This document shows, piece after piece, positions 8,191-15,199 of a DNA stretch of 40,641 nt. The stretch lies in the NCBI GenBank assembly GCA_019114305.1, contig DXFU01000072.1:1-40641 (forward strand), read 5' to 3'. Made by a program: the position numbers and the translations under genes. The notes below the pieces were generated by a model. That model ran no database searches and was not told the DNA's origin. It worked only from the letters and a program-made list of their open reading frames with translations. The DNA is from Candidatus Hungatella pullicola (GTDB lineage Bacteria > Bacillota > Clostridia > Lachnospirales > Lachnospiraceae). The stretch's first letter is position 1, and each line of letters opens with the position of its first letter.

Positions 8191-11100
8191 GTATAACAGA
8201 ACCCGCAGGGAAGAATTTCAGATACGCACTGCCATTGTAGAAGAAGGAGGAGCTGTCTGGGTTGAGAAGACTGCCTTGTCTTTGGCCGGAAAGAATCATA
8301 TTCTTTCCATGAAGGACAAGTATATGGCGCTGAAGGAGCAGAGTCAGGAGCTGTCCTTTGTTCCTGTAATGGTGGAAGGAGATACCGCCCGATTCCCCTT
8401 TGTGGAAGGGAAAAATCTGGCGGAGCAGCTGGGGGAAGCAATTGCTGCAGGAAAAGAGCCGTCAGAAGCTTTGGAAGACTCTGTTTGGCGTATCCTTGGG
8501 GGAAAGAAAGGCACTGAGGACCCATTTGTTCTTACACCGGAGTTTACCAGAGTATTTGGTTTGGGGGAAGAGAGCCAGGAAGCCAAAAATGCGGGGGTTT
8601 TTGACGATCAGTCGCTGAAAGCCTCCAATATAGACAGCCTCTTTGAGAATATTATGGTGGATCAGGAGAAGTGGATATGCCTGGACTACGAATGGGTATT
8701 TTTCTTCCCTGTTCCTCTCCGGTTTATCCGCTATCGAATGCTTTATTATTTTTACGAGCAGTATCAGAAGCTGCTGGAAAAGACAAGGGAAGAATTTCTT
8801 CAGTCTATGGGAATTGCAAAAGACAAGCTTCCATTTTATGAGCTCATGGAGAGAAATTTCCAGGAGTATGTTCACGGAGAGAATCAGAAAATCTATCTGG
8901 GGAATTATCTCTGCGACAATATTTATATTCCGGAAGATATGGAGGAAGTGGAGCTGGCTGTGCAAAAGCACAGAGATCATGTAAAACATCTGGATGAAGA
9001 AATCCATGAAAGAGACGTGACAATCCGCAAGCAGCAGGAGGTTCAAAGGCTGACCAATAATCATGTGACCAATTTGGAGATGATCATTGGAAATTTAAGA
9101 AACGACAACCAAAATATGGCTCATACCATTGACTACCTCCACCGCCATGAGGCTGTTATCTTTAAGGTACGACGAAAGCTGGGGGCAAAGTTTAACGAAA
9201 AATTCCCTAAGGGAACCAGAAAAAGAAAGGTTCTTCGTTATGTAAAGGATACGTTTGTCCATCCGGTTAAGACCATTGGTCTTTATCTTACTGCCGAGGG
9301 ACGGAATCTTATTGAGGGAGATATGAAGATCGGGGATGGTTACCGGGTTCATGGAAAACTTCATTTTCCCAAAGAGGAGAATCCGCAGGTGTCCATAGTC
9401 ATTCCTGTGTACAACCAGATTCATTATACTTACGCCTGCCTGGTGTCCATTCTAGAGCATACAAAGAATGTTTCCTATGAAGTGATCATTGCCGACGACG
9501 TATCCACAGACGCCACGGCTCAGCTGGGAGACTTTGCGGAAAACTTGGTTATCTGCAGAAATCAGATCAATCAGGGCTTTCTGCGTAATTGCAACCAGGC
9601 GGCCAAGTCTGCCCGGGGCAAATATATTATGTTTCTTAACAATGATACTCAGGTGACGCCAGGCTGGCTTGAAAGTCTGGTAACCCTGATTGAATCAGAT
9701 CCTTCCATTGGTATGGTAGGCTCCAAGCTGGTATACCCTGACGGAAGACTGCAGGAGGCAGGAGGAATCATCTGGAGCGATGGTTCCGGCTGGAATTACG
9801 GCCGTCTGGATGATCCAGATAAACCGGAATATAATTATGTAAAGGATGTGGATTATATTTCCGGTGCGGCGATTCTTTTGTCCCGACAGCTGTGGAATCA
9901 GATCGGCGGGTTTGATGAGCGGTTTGCTCCAGCCTACTGTGAGGACTCGGATCTGGCCTTTGAGGTGAGAAAAGCAGGATACCGGGTCGTATACCAGCCG
10001 CGCTCAAAAGTGATCCATTTTGAGGGAGTTTCCAACGGAACCGATGTAAACGGTACGGGACTGAAACGGTATCAGGTGGAGAACAGCAGAAAGCTTAAGG
10101 AAAAATGGAAAGAAGCATTTAAGCTTCAGTGTGAAAATAATGGCAATCCTGACCCATTCAGGGCAAGAGAGCGGAGTATGGGAAAGGATATTATTTTGGT
10201 TGTGGATCACTATGTTCCAACCTATGATAAGGATGCAGGTTCCAAGACAACCTTCCAGTATTTGAAGATGTTTGTGGAAAAAGGCTATATTGTTAAATTC
10301 CTTGGGGATAATTTCCTTCATGAGGAGCCTTACTCCACTACTTTGGAACAGATGGGAATAGAGATTCTGTACGGCCAGGAGTATCAGGTGAAAATATGGG
10401 ACTGGCTGAAGGATCATGGGGATGAGATTGCCATTGCCTATTTGAATCGTCCTCATATAGCTACAAAATACGTGGATTTTATAAAAGAGAATACCAATAT
10501 AAAGATGATTTATTATGGCCATGATCTTCATTTCCTGAGAGAAGGAAGAGAGTACCAGCTGACAGGGGATCCTAAAAAGAAGGAAGAGGCAGAGTATTGG
10601 AAATCCCTGGAGCTGCGTCTGATGAAAAAGGCGGCGGTTTCTTATTATCCGTCTTATGTGGAGCGGGATGCCATACACGCAATTGATCCTTCCATTCCGG
10701 TTAAGGCTATTGTGGCCTATGTATTTGAACGGTTCCTGGACAATATTCCAGAGGATTTTGAAAAGAGGGAGGGGCTGTTGTTTGTAGGGGGCTTTGCCCA
10801 TCCGCCTAACGCAGATGCGGTTCTATGGTTTGCCAAAGAGATTTTCCCTCTTATAAGGAAGAAGATACCAGTGAATTTTTATATTGTAGGTTCCAAAGTG
10901 ACAGAAGAGATTCAGGCTTTGGAGCAGCCTGGAAATGGTATTATAGTTAAGGGATTTGTCTCCGAGGAAGAGCTGGCAAGACTTTATTCCGCCTGCCGCA
11001 TTGTAGTAGTGCCCCTAAGGTACGGAGCAGGTGTGAAAGGAAAAGTTGTGGAGGCAATTTACAACGGAGCGCCTATAGTGACTACATCCATCGGAGCAGA

Positions 11101-11302
11101 GGGCATACCGGAGGCTGAGACAGTGATGGAAATTGCCGACGAGCCTGAGGCTTTTGCGGATCAGGTGACTGCTCTTTATGAAGATTTGGACCGCTGTAAA
11201 GCTATGTGCAGAAAGACCCAGGATTATATCAAAAAGAACTTCAGCATTGACGCGGCATGGGAGATTGTGGGAGAGGATTTTCAGACTGCTGTGAAAGACT
11301 GA
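8168..11302 (+). CDS. Kinase-like, coiled-coil, GT2 and GT4 multidomain protein
   Basis: A 1044-residue cytosolic protein with four parts. Residues 1-250 resemble a protein-kinase/APH fold: K34 in VEK, a hinge near FPFVEGKN, D156 and N161 in NIDSLFEN (spacing as in HxDxxxxN), and D173 in CLDYEW. Residues about 265-328 form a coiled coil with one unbroken heptad register (V272, L275, I279, I286, V300, L303, I307, L310, M317, I321, L324). Residues 405-660 are a GT2 domain (SIVIPVYNQ, IADDVSTD, NNDTQV at 491-496, CEDSD at 591-595). Residues 673-1040 are a GT4 domain (GGFAHPPNADAV, R951, K958, E962, GAEGI). It starts inside the methyltransferase gene. The GT assignments are firm; the kinase call is inferred from residue spacing. 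Confidence 0.85.
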   Translation: MKKTNYVKYNRTRREEFQIRTAIVEEGGAVWVEKTALSLAGKNHILSMKDKYMALKEQSQELSFVPVMVEGDTARFPFVEGKNLAEQLGEAIAAGKEPSEALEDSVWRILGGKKGTEDPFVLTPEFTRVFGLGEESQEAKNAGVFDDQSLKASNIDSLFENIMVDQEKWICLDYEWVFFFPVPLRFIRYRMLYYFYEQYQKLLEKTREEFLQSMGIAKDKLPFYELMERNFQEYVHGENQKIYLGNYLCDNIYIPEDMEEVELAVQKHRDHVKHLDEEIHERDVTIRKQQEVQRLTNNHVTNLEMIIGNLRNDNQNMAHTIDYLHRHEAVIFKVRRKLGAKFNEKFPKGTRKRKVLRYVKDTFVHPVKTIGLYLTAEGRNLIEGDMKIGDGYRVHGKLHFPKEENPQVSIVIPVYNQIHYTYACLVSILEHTKNVSYEVIIADDVSTDATAQLGDFAENLVICRNQINQGFLRNCNQAAKSARGKYIMFLNNDTQVTPGWLESLVTLIESDPSIGMVGSKLVYPDGRLQEAGGIIWSDGSGWNYGRLDDPDKPEYNYVKDVDYISGAAILLSRQLWNQIGGFDERFAPAYCEDSDLAFEVRKAGYRVVYQPRSKVIHFEGVSNGTDVNGTGLKRYQVENSRKLKEKWKEAFKLQCENNGNPDPFRARERSMGKDIILVVDHYVPTYDKDAGSKTTFQYLKMFVEKGYIVKFLGDNFLHEEPYSTTLEQMGIEILYGQEYQVKIWDWLKDHGDEIAIAYLNRPHIATKYVDFIKENTNIKMIYYGHDLHFLREGREYQLTGDPKKKEEAEYWKSLELRLMKKAAVSYYPSYVERDAIHAIDPSIPVKAIVAYVFERFLDNIPEDFEKREGLLFVGGFAHPPNADAVLWFAKEIFPLIRKKIPVNFYIVGSKVTEEIQALEQPGNGIIVKGFVSEEELARLYSACRIVVVPLRYGAGVKGKVVEAIYNGAPIVTTSIGAEGIPEAETVMEIADEPEAFADQVTALYEDLDRCKAMCRKTQDYIKKNFSIDAAWEIVGEDFQTAVKD

Positions 11303-11354
11303 GAAGGTAAGATGCGGCAGACAAAACCACAATTCACATAGTGATAAAAATAGA

Positions 11355-11398
11355 AAGGAAGCCAGAGCAGCTTTTGTTCAGCCTGGCTTCCTTTTTTG
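11355..11398. terminator. Bidirectional intrinsic terminator
   Basis: An 11-bp perfect stem (AAGGAAGCCAG paired with CTGGCTTCCTT) with a 17-base loop. On the plus strand it is followed by six T residues. On the minus strand a T-rich stretch also follows the stem. It closes the first operon and the convergent kinase gene. Confidence 0.9.
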
Positions 11399-11435
11399 AA
11401 ATTGGTATGGTTACAGAAACATTTCATTTATTCCA

Positions 11436-11942
11436 TCAAATGTCCTTTTTTATCTGAGAGAGAATCTGTTCTGCTGCCTCCTCTGCACTCCAGTGACTGG
11501 CAAAAGTCTGTTCTGGTATGATTCCTATATAATCCTTTTCTCTCCACCATTGCCGCATGGCATCTTCACCAAACTCTTGGCTGTTTGCTTTCGTTCTATG
11601 GCGTTTTAAAGTTTCCTGAAAGGGAAGGTCATAATAATAGGCGTAAATACTATGGCCGTATTCTGTCAGAGCTGTTTCAAATAAGGGCATGTACCAATCT
11701 GCATATAGGATGCCTTCTAAAATTGTATAGGAACAGTTTTTTCTCCCATATTTTACTAATTCCATCAGTAAGGGCAGAGCTCTGTTGCCTTCTTTGTCTT
11801 TGACCCACAGCATGTCCCGTCGTATTACATCTTGGGAGATCAATAAGGTTCCGTGCCCCAGTTCTCTTTGCAGTTTTTTTGCCACAGTGGTTTTTCCGCT
11901 GCCGGAATTTCCGCGAAGAATAATCAGTTTAGGAATCTCCAT
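11436..11942 (-). CDS. Small P-loop kinase (AAA_33 / zeta-toxin-like fold)
   Basis: A 168-residue soluble protein. Walker A is GNSGSGKTT (residues 11-19), followed by LLISQDVIRRDML, the usual substrate-contact region in small P-loop kinases. TILEGILY acts as the second-strand segment. A lid-like RHRTK region and a WWREKDYIG motif follow. The family includes kinases of small molecules and antibiotic phosphotransferases; the substrate is unknown. On its own strand AAGGAG lies just before the ATG. It runs convergently to the glycan operon and seems unrelated to it. No antitoxin-like partner is adjacent, so a toxin role is not supported. Confidence 0.75.
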   Translation of the reverse strand: MEIPKLIILRGNSGSGKTTVAKKLQRELGHGTLLISQDVIRRDMLWVKDKEGNRALPLLMELVKYGRKNCSYTILEGILYADWYMPLFETALTEYGHSIYAYYYDLPFQETLKRHRTKANSQEFGEDAMRQWWREKDYIGIIPEQTFASHWSAEEAAEQILSQIKKDI

Positions 11943-11990
11943 AGGTTATCTCCTTAATCTTTGAAAAAATATTAAGACTACAGCTTTTTA

Positions 11991-12019
11991 ATTATACCAT
12001 AGCTTTTCCTCTTTTTCCA
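11991..12019 (-). promoter_or_regulatory. Promoter of the P-loop kinase gene
   Basis: On the minus strand an extended -10 element TGGTATAAT (the TATAAT part at 11991-11996) is preceded, after 17 bases, by TGGAAA at 12014-12019, a weak -35. The 5' leader would be about 45 bases and contains the AAGGAG site. Confidence 0.55.
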
Positions 12020-12080
12020 CAACCCTGGGGAAACCTCATATCTAACATATAAATAAGGGTAGAATGTCCCCCTGTTTCTA

Positions 12081-12089
12081 TGATATAAT
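12081..12089 (+). promoter_or_regulatory. Extended -10 promoter of the heptose operon
   Basis: TGATATAAT at 12081-12089 matches an extended -10 box. No good -35 is seen 17 bases upstream. It lies about 45 bases before the hddC start and after the P-loop kinase gene, where a new plus-strand transcript must begin. An 8-bp inverted repeat (CTGGGGAA at 12025-12032, TTCCCCAG at 12091-12098) brackets it. Confidence 0.5.
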
Positions 12090-12135
12090 GTTCCCCAGAC
12101 CAGTATTTTACATTTTCATTCAGGAGGATAGGATT

Positions 12136-12846
12136 ATGCAGGCAGTTTTGCTGGCAGGCGGGCTGGGAACAAGGCTTCGTTCCGTAGTAAGCGACAGGCC
12201 GAAGCCTATGGCGCTTATTGAAGGCCGCCCATTTATGGAGTATGTGGTTAGAGAGCTAAAAAAACACGGAATAACAGAAATTATATTCGCGGTTGGATAT
12301 AAAGGTTCCATGGTGGAAGAATATTTTAAGGATGGTTCCCAGCTGGGAATTCAGGTATCCTATGCCTATGAGGAAACTCTTTTGGGAACAGCAGGAGCCA
12401 TTAAAAACGCAGGCAGGCTGGTGACAGAGGAGCGGTTCTTTGTTCTCAATGCGGATACATTCTACCAGATTGACTACAGTCGTCTGACCCTGTTGTGTCA
12501 GGAAAGAGACCTGGATATGGCATTGGTTCTGCGGGAAGTTTCAGATGTGTCCCGATATGGGCAGGCAGTTCTGAAGGATTCCTGGCTTACAGCCTTTGAT
12601 GAGAAGGTGGCGGAGTCCAGGCCCGGAACGATTAATGGGGGCGTATATTTGATGAAGCGAAGCCTCCTGGATGAAATTCCTGAGGGCAAGGTTTCTCTGG
12701 AACATGATATGATTCCTAAGTGGCTTCACTCAGGAGACAAGAAACTGGGCGGCATTGTCAATGACGGATATTTTATTGATATAGGAGTTCCAAAAGATTA
12801 CTTTCGGTTTATAGAAGACGTAAAGAAGGGAGCGGTGATCCTGTGA
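12136..12846 (+). CDS. hddC: D-glycero-alpha-D-manno-heptose 1-phosphate guanylyltransferase
   Basis: A 236-residue nucleotidyltransferase. It begins MQAVLLAGGLGTRLRSVVSD with the RPKPMA motif that binds the nucleotide. LNADTFYQ carries the metal-binding aspartate, and INGGVYLM and IDIGVPKDYFRF are typical of the sugar-phosphate nucleotidyltransferase family. LRSVVSD rather than LxPLT is characteristic of the HddC branch. The ATG at 12136 has CAGGAGGA directly upstream; an upstream in-frame ATG at 12064 is rejected because it lies before the likely promoter. It overlaps the next gene by 4 bases. With hddA, gmhB and gmhA downstream it completes the GDP-heptose pathway, which strongly supports this call over a mannose-1-phosphate enzyme. 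Confidence 0.9.
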   Translation: MQAVLLAGGLGTRLRSVVSDRPKPMALIEGRPFMEYVVRELKKHGITEIIFAVGYKGSMVEEYFKDGSQLGIQVSYAYEETLLGTAGAIKNAGRLVTEERFFVLNADTFYQIDYSRLTLLCQERDLDMALVLREVSDVSRYGQAVLKDSWLTAFDEKVAESRPGTINGGVYLMKRSLLDEIPEGKVSLEHDMIPKWLHSGDKKLGGIVNDGYFIDIGVPKDYFRFIEDVKKGAVIL

Positions 12847-13913
12847 TTATAAGAGGAAGAGCACCTCTGAGAGTAAGCTTCGGAGGCGGCGGAACAGATG
12901 TAGCGCCATTTTGTGTGGAACAGGGAGGCGCTATTATTGGAAGCACCATTAACAAGTATGCCTACTGTTCTATTGTGCCGAGAGATGACGATCACATAAC
13001 AGTTCATTCTCTGGACTTTGATATGACCGTAAAATATAATACCAAAGAGAACTATGTTTATGACGGAAAGCTGGATCTGGTAACAGCAGCCTTGAAAGCT
13101 ATGGATATTAAGCAGGGATGTGAGGTGTATCTGCAGTGCGACGCTCCTCCAGGTTCTGGTTTGGGAACTTCCTCCACTGTTATGGTGGCGCTGCTAAAAG
13201 CGATGGCCAGATGGAAGGGCGTGGATATGGATAGCTATGCCCTGGCTGATCTGGCTTTTCAGGTGGAGCGGGAAGATTTAAAGATCGACGGCGGTTACCA
13301 GGATCAGTATGCTGCAGCCTTTGGCGGTTTTAATTTTATTGAGTTTCACGGAAGAAATAATGTGGTAGTCAATCCTCTTCGTATTAAAAAAGAAATTATC
13401 CATGAACTGCAGTACAATCTGCTTTTGTGTTATACTGGAAAGATTCACGTATCTGCCAATATTATCAAGGACCAGGTACAGAATTACGAGAAACAAGATG
13501 CCTTCCAGGCTATGTGTGAGGTAAAAGCTCTGGCTTATGCCATGAAAGATGAGCTGCTGAAGGGCAATCTGTACAGCTTCGGAAAGCTTTTGGACTACGG
13601 CTGGAAGAGCAAAAAGAGAATGAGCAGCAAAATTACCACCCCTCAGATTGACCAGCTTTATGAAGAAGCCTTGAAAGCGGGAGCTTTGGGCGGAAAGCTT
13701 TTAGGAGCAGGAGGAGGAGGATATCTTCTGGTATTCTGCCCTTACAATGTGCGCCATAAGGTAGCTGCCAGACTGGAAGCAGCCGGAGGCCAGCTGACAG
13801 ACTGGAACTTTGAACTGAGAGGAGCCCAGGCCTGGGTGACAGATGAAAACAGATGGAATTATAACTCCGTCAAGGTTCATATGCCGGATGGAGAATACAA
13901 GTTTGATTTTTAG
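12843..13913 (+). CDS. hddA: D-glycero-D-manno-heptose 7-phosphate kinase (GHMP family)
   Basis: A 356-residue GHMP kinase. N-terminal RAPLRVSFGGGGTDV (residues 6-20) is the substrate-side motif of the heptose/fucose kinase branch. PPGSGLGTSST (102-112) is the ATP-binding GHMP motif 2. KLLGAGGGGYLLVF in the last quarter is motif 3. HddA phosphorylates D-glycero-D-manno-heptose 7-phosphate at C1 to give the alpha-1,7-bisphosphate. Translation starts at GTG (12843), sharing GTGA with the stop codon of hddC, so the two are coupled. The gene order hddC-hddA-gmhB-gmhA supports the specific assignment. Confidence 0.92.
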   Translation: MIIRGRAPLRVSFGGGGTDVAPFCVEQGGAIIGSTINKYAYCSIVPRDDDHITVHSLDFDMTVKYNTKENYVYDGKLDLVTAALKAMDIKQGCEVYLQCDAPPGSGLGTSSTVMVALLKAMARWKGVDMDSYALADLAFQVEREDLKIDGGYQDQYAAAFGGFNFIEFHGRNNVVVNPLRIKKEIIHELQYNLLLCYTGKIHVSANIIKDQVQNYEKQDAFQAMCEVKALAYAMKDELLKGNLYSFGKLLDYGWKSKKRMSSKITTPQIDQLYEEALKAGALGGKLLGAGGGGYLLVFCPYNVRHKVAARLEAAGGQLTDWNFELRGAQAWVTDENRWNYNSVKVHMPDGEYKFDF

Positions 13914-13936
13914 TGTGAGAGGAAAGGCTGTTTAAG

Positions 13937-14533
13937 TTGAACAGAGTGGTATTTCTTGACAGAGACGGAACAATCAACAAAGAAGTAGAGTATTTGCATC
14001 GCCCGGAGGATCTGGTGATTCTTCCGGGCGTTACAGAGGGAATCCGCATGCTGAAGGAGGCTGGATTTTCTATTGTAGTAGTGACCAATCAGGCTGGAGT
14101 TGCCAGAGGCTACTATGGGGAGGCAGATGTACTCCGTCTCCATGAGTATTTAAATTTCTGCCTGAGAAAAGAGGGAGCAGAAATAGACGGCTTTTATTAC
14201 TGTCCCCACCATCCCGTTCACGGAATCGGAGAATATAAAAAGGAATGCAGATGCAGAAAGCCGGGAATTGGCATGTTTGAGAAGGCGGAGGAGAGATTTT
14301 CTGTAGATAAGGGCCACTCCTATATGATTGGAGATAAGCTTTTAGATGTAGAAGCTGGAAATCGATACGGAGTCTGCTCTATTTTGGTGGGAACAGGATA
14401 TGGACAGGAAATTATGAAAGAGCTGATACAAAAAGGTGAGAGGGGCTCTTTTGCCTTTTATGCCTCTGATCTGAAAGAGGCAGCAAGGTGGATTCTCAAT
14501 CGGGAATCCCAGACAACAGAAGGTGACAAATAA
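13937..14533 (+). CDS. gmhB: D-glycero-D-manno-heptose 1,7-bisphosphate 7-phosphatase
   Basis: A 198-residue HAD-family phosphatase of the HisB-N/GmhB type. The nucleophile motif is FLDRDGTIN (D8, D10), the VVTNQAGVARG stretch is motif II, and IGDKLLD is motif IV. A zinc loop is intact: C89, H91, C104 and C106. The start is TTG at 13937, which gives the usual N-terminus MNRVVFLDRDGT; GAGAGGAAAGG lies 10-20 bases upstream. It removes the C7 phosphate from heptose bisphosphate between the HddA and HddC steps. Confidence 0.92.
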   Translation: MNRVVFLDRDGTINKEVEYLHRPEDLVILPGVTEGIRMLKEAGFSIVVVTNQAGVARGYYGEADVLRLHEYLNFCLRKEGAEIDGFYYCPHHPVHGIGEYKKECRCRKPGIGMFEKAEERFSVDKGHSYMIGDKLLDVEAGNRYGVCSILVGTGYGQEIMKELIQKGERGSFAFYASDLKEAARWILNRESQTTEGDK

Positions 14534-14563
14534 CAGACGGAACAAGAAAGTGAGGGAGAGAAT

Positions 14564-15199
14564 TTGGAGCCTGTAAAATATTTAGATGAACTGATTGAGC
14601 GCTATCCTGTATTGGCAGCGGTGAGGGAAGATATTCAGGAGGCTTACCAGCTTCTGGTCTCCTGTTATGAGAACGGCGGAAAGCTTTTAATTGCCGGAAA
14701 CGGGGGAAGCTGCGCAGATGGGGAGCATATTGTAGGAGAACTGATGAAGGGATTTGTAAAAAAGAGAGCCGTATCCCAGGAATACGCTGCCGCTCTCATG
14801 GCAGCAGATCCTGAGAGAGGAGAGGAGCTGGCAGAAAAACTTCAGGGAGGTCTTCCGGCTATTGCCCTGACCGGTCATAGTGCCTTGTCTACTGCCTACT
14901 TAAATGATGTAGACGGAGACCTGGCTTTTGCTCAGCAGACCTTTGGATACGGAAAACCGGGGGATGTATTTCTTGGAATTTCTACTTCAGGAAACTCCAA
15001 AAATATACTTTATGCCTTAGCTGCAGCCAAGGCTTCCGGTCTTAAAACCATTGGTCTGACAGGCAGAGACGGGGGGATTCTGAAGGAAAAGGCAGATGTA
15101 GCCATTGTGGTGCCGGAGACAGAGACCTTTAAAATACAGGAGCTTCACCTGCCTGTTTATCACGCTCTCTGTCTTATGCTTGAGGAGAGGTTTTTCTGA
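14564..15199 (+). CDS. gmhA: Sedoheptulose 7-phosphate isomerase
   Basis: A 211-residue SIS-domain enzyme, the first step of heptose synthesis. AGNGGSCADGEHIVGEL (residues 44-60) is the phosphate-binding and catalytic region (E54, H55, E59 nearby). ISTSGNSKN (139-147) is the second sugar-phosphate loop, and IQELHLPVYH (191-200) carries the C-terminal catalytic histidine. The start is TTG at 14564 with GAGGGAGAG upstream. Its stop codon overlaps the ATG of the next membrane protein by one base (TGATG). Together the four genes from 12136 to 15199 cover every dedicated step from sedoheptulose 7-phosphate to GDP-heptose. Confidence 0.94.
   Translation: MEPVKYLDELIERYPVLAAVREDIQEAYQLLVSCYENGGKLLIAGNGGSCADGEHIVGELMKGFVKKRAVSQEYAAALMAADPERGEELAEKLQGGLPAIALTGHSALSTAYLNDVDGDLAFAQQTFGYGKPGDVFLGISTSGNSKNILYALAAAKASGLKTIGLTGRDGGILKEKADVAIVVPETETFKIQELHLPVYHALCLMLEERFF

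Noticed and set aside
10004-10801. 265-codon open frame antisense to the GT4 part of the large protein
   Set aside because: No ribosome site or family motif, and the plus-strand frame is clearly coding.
11436-11942. Zeta-toxin-like P-loop protein as half of a toxin-antitoxin pair
   Set aside because: No small partner gene is adjacent, and the motif fits small-molecule kinases equally well.
12025-12098. 8-bp inverted repeat around the heptose operon promoter as an operator or riboswitch
   Set aside because: Arms are short and 58 bases apart, with no further pairing that I can see; noted only as a possible feature.
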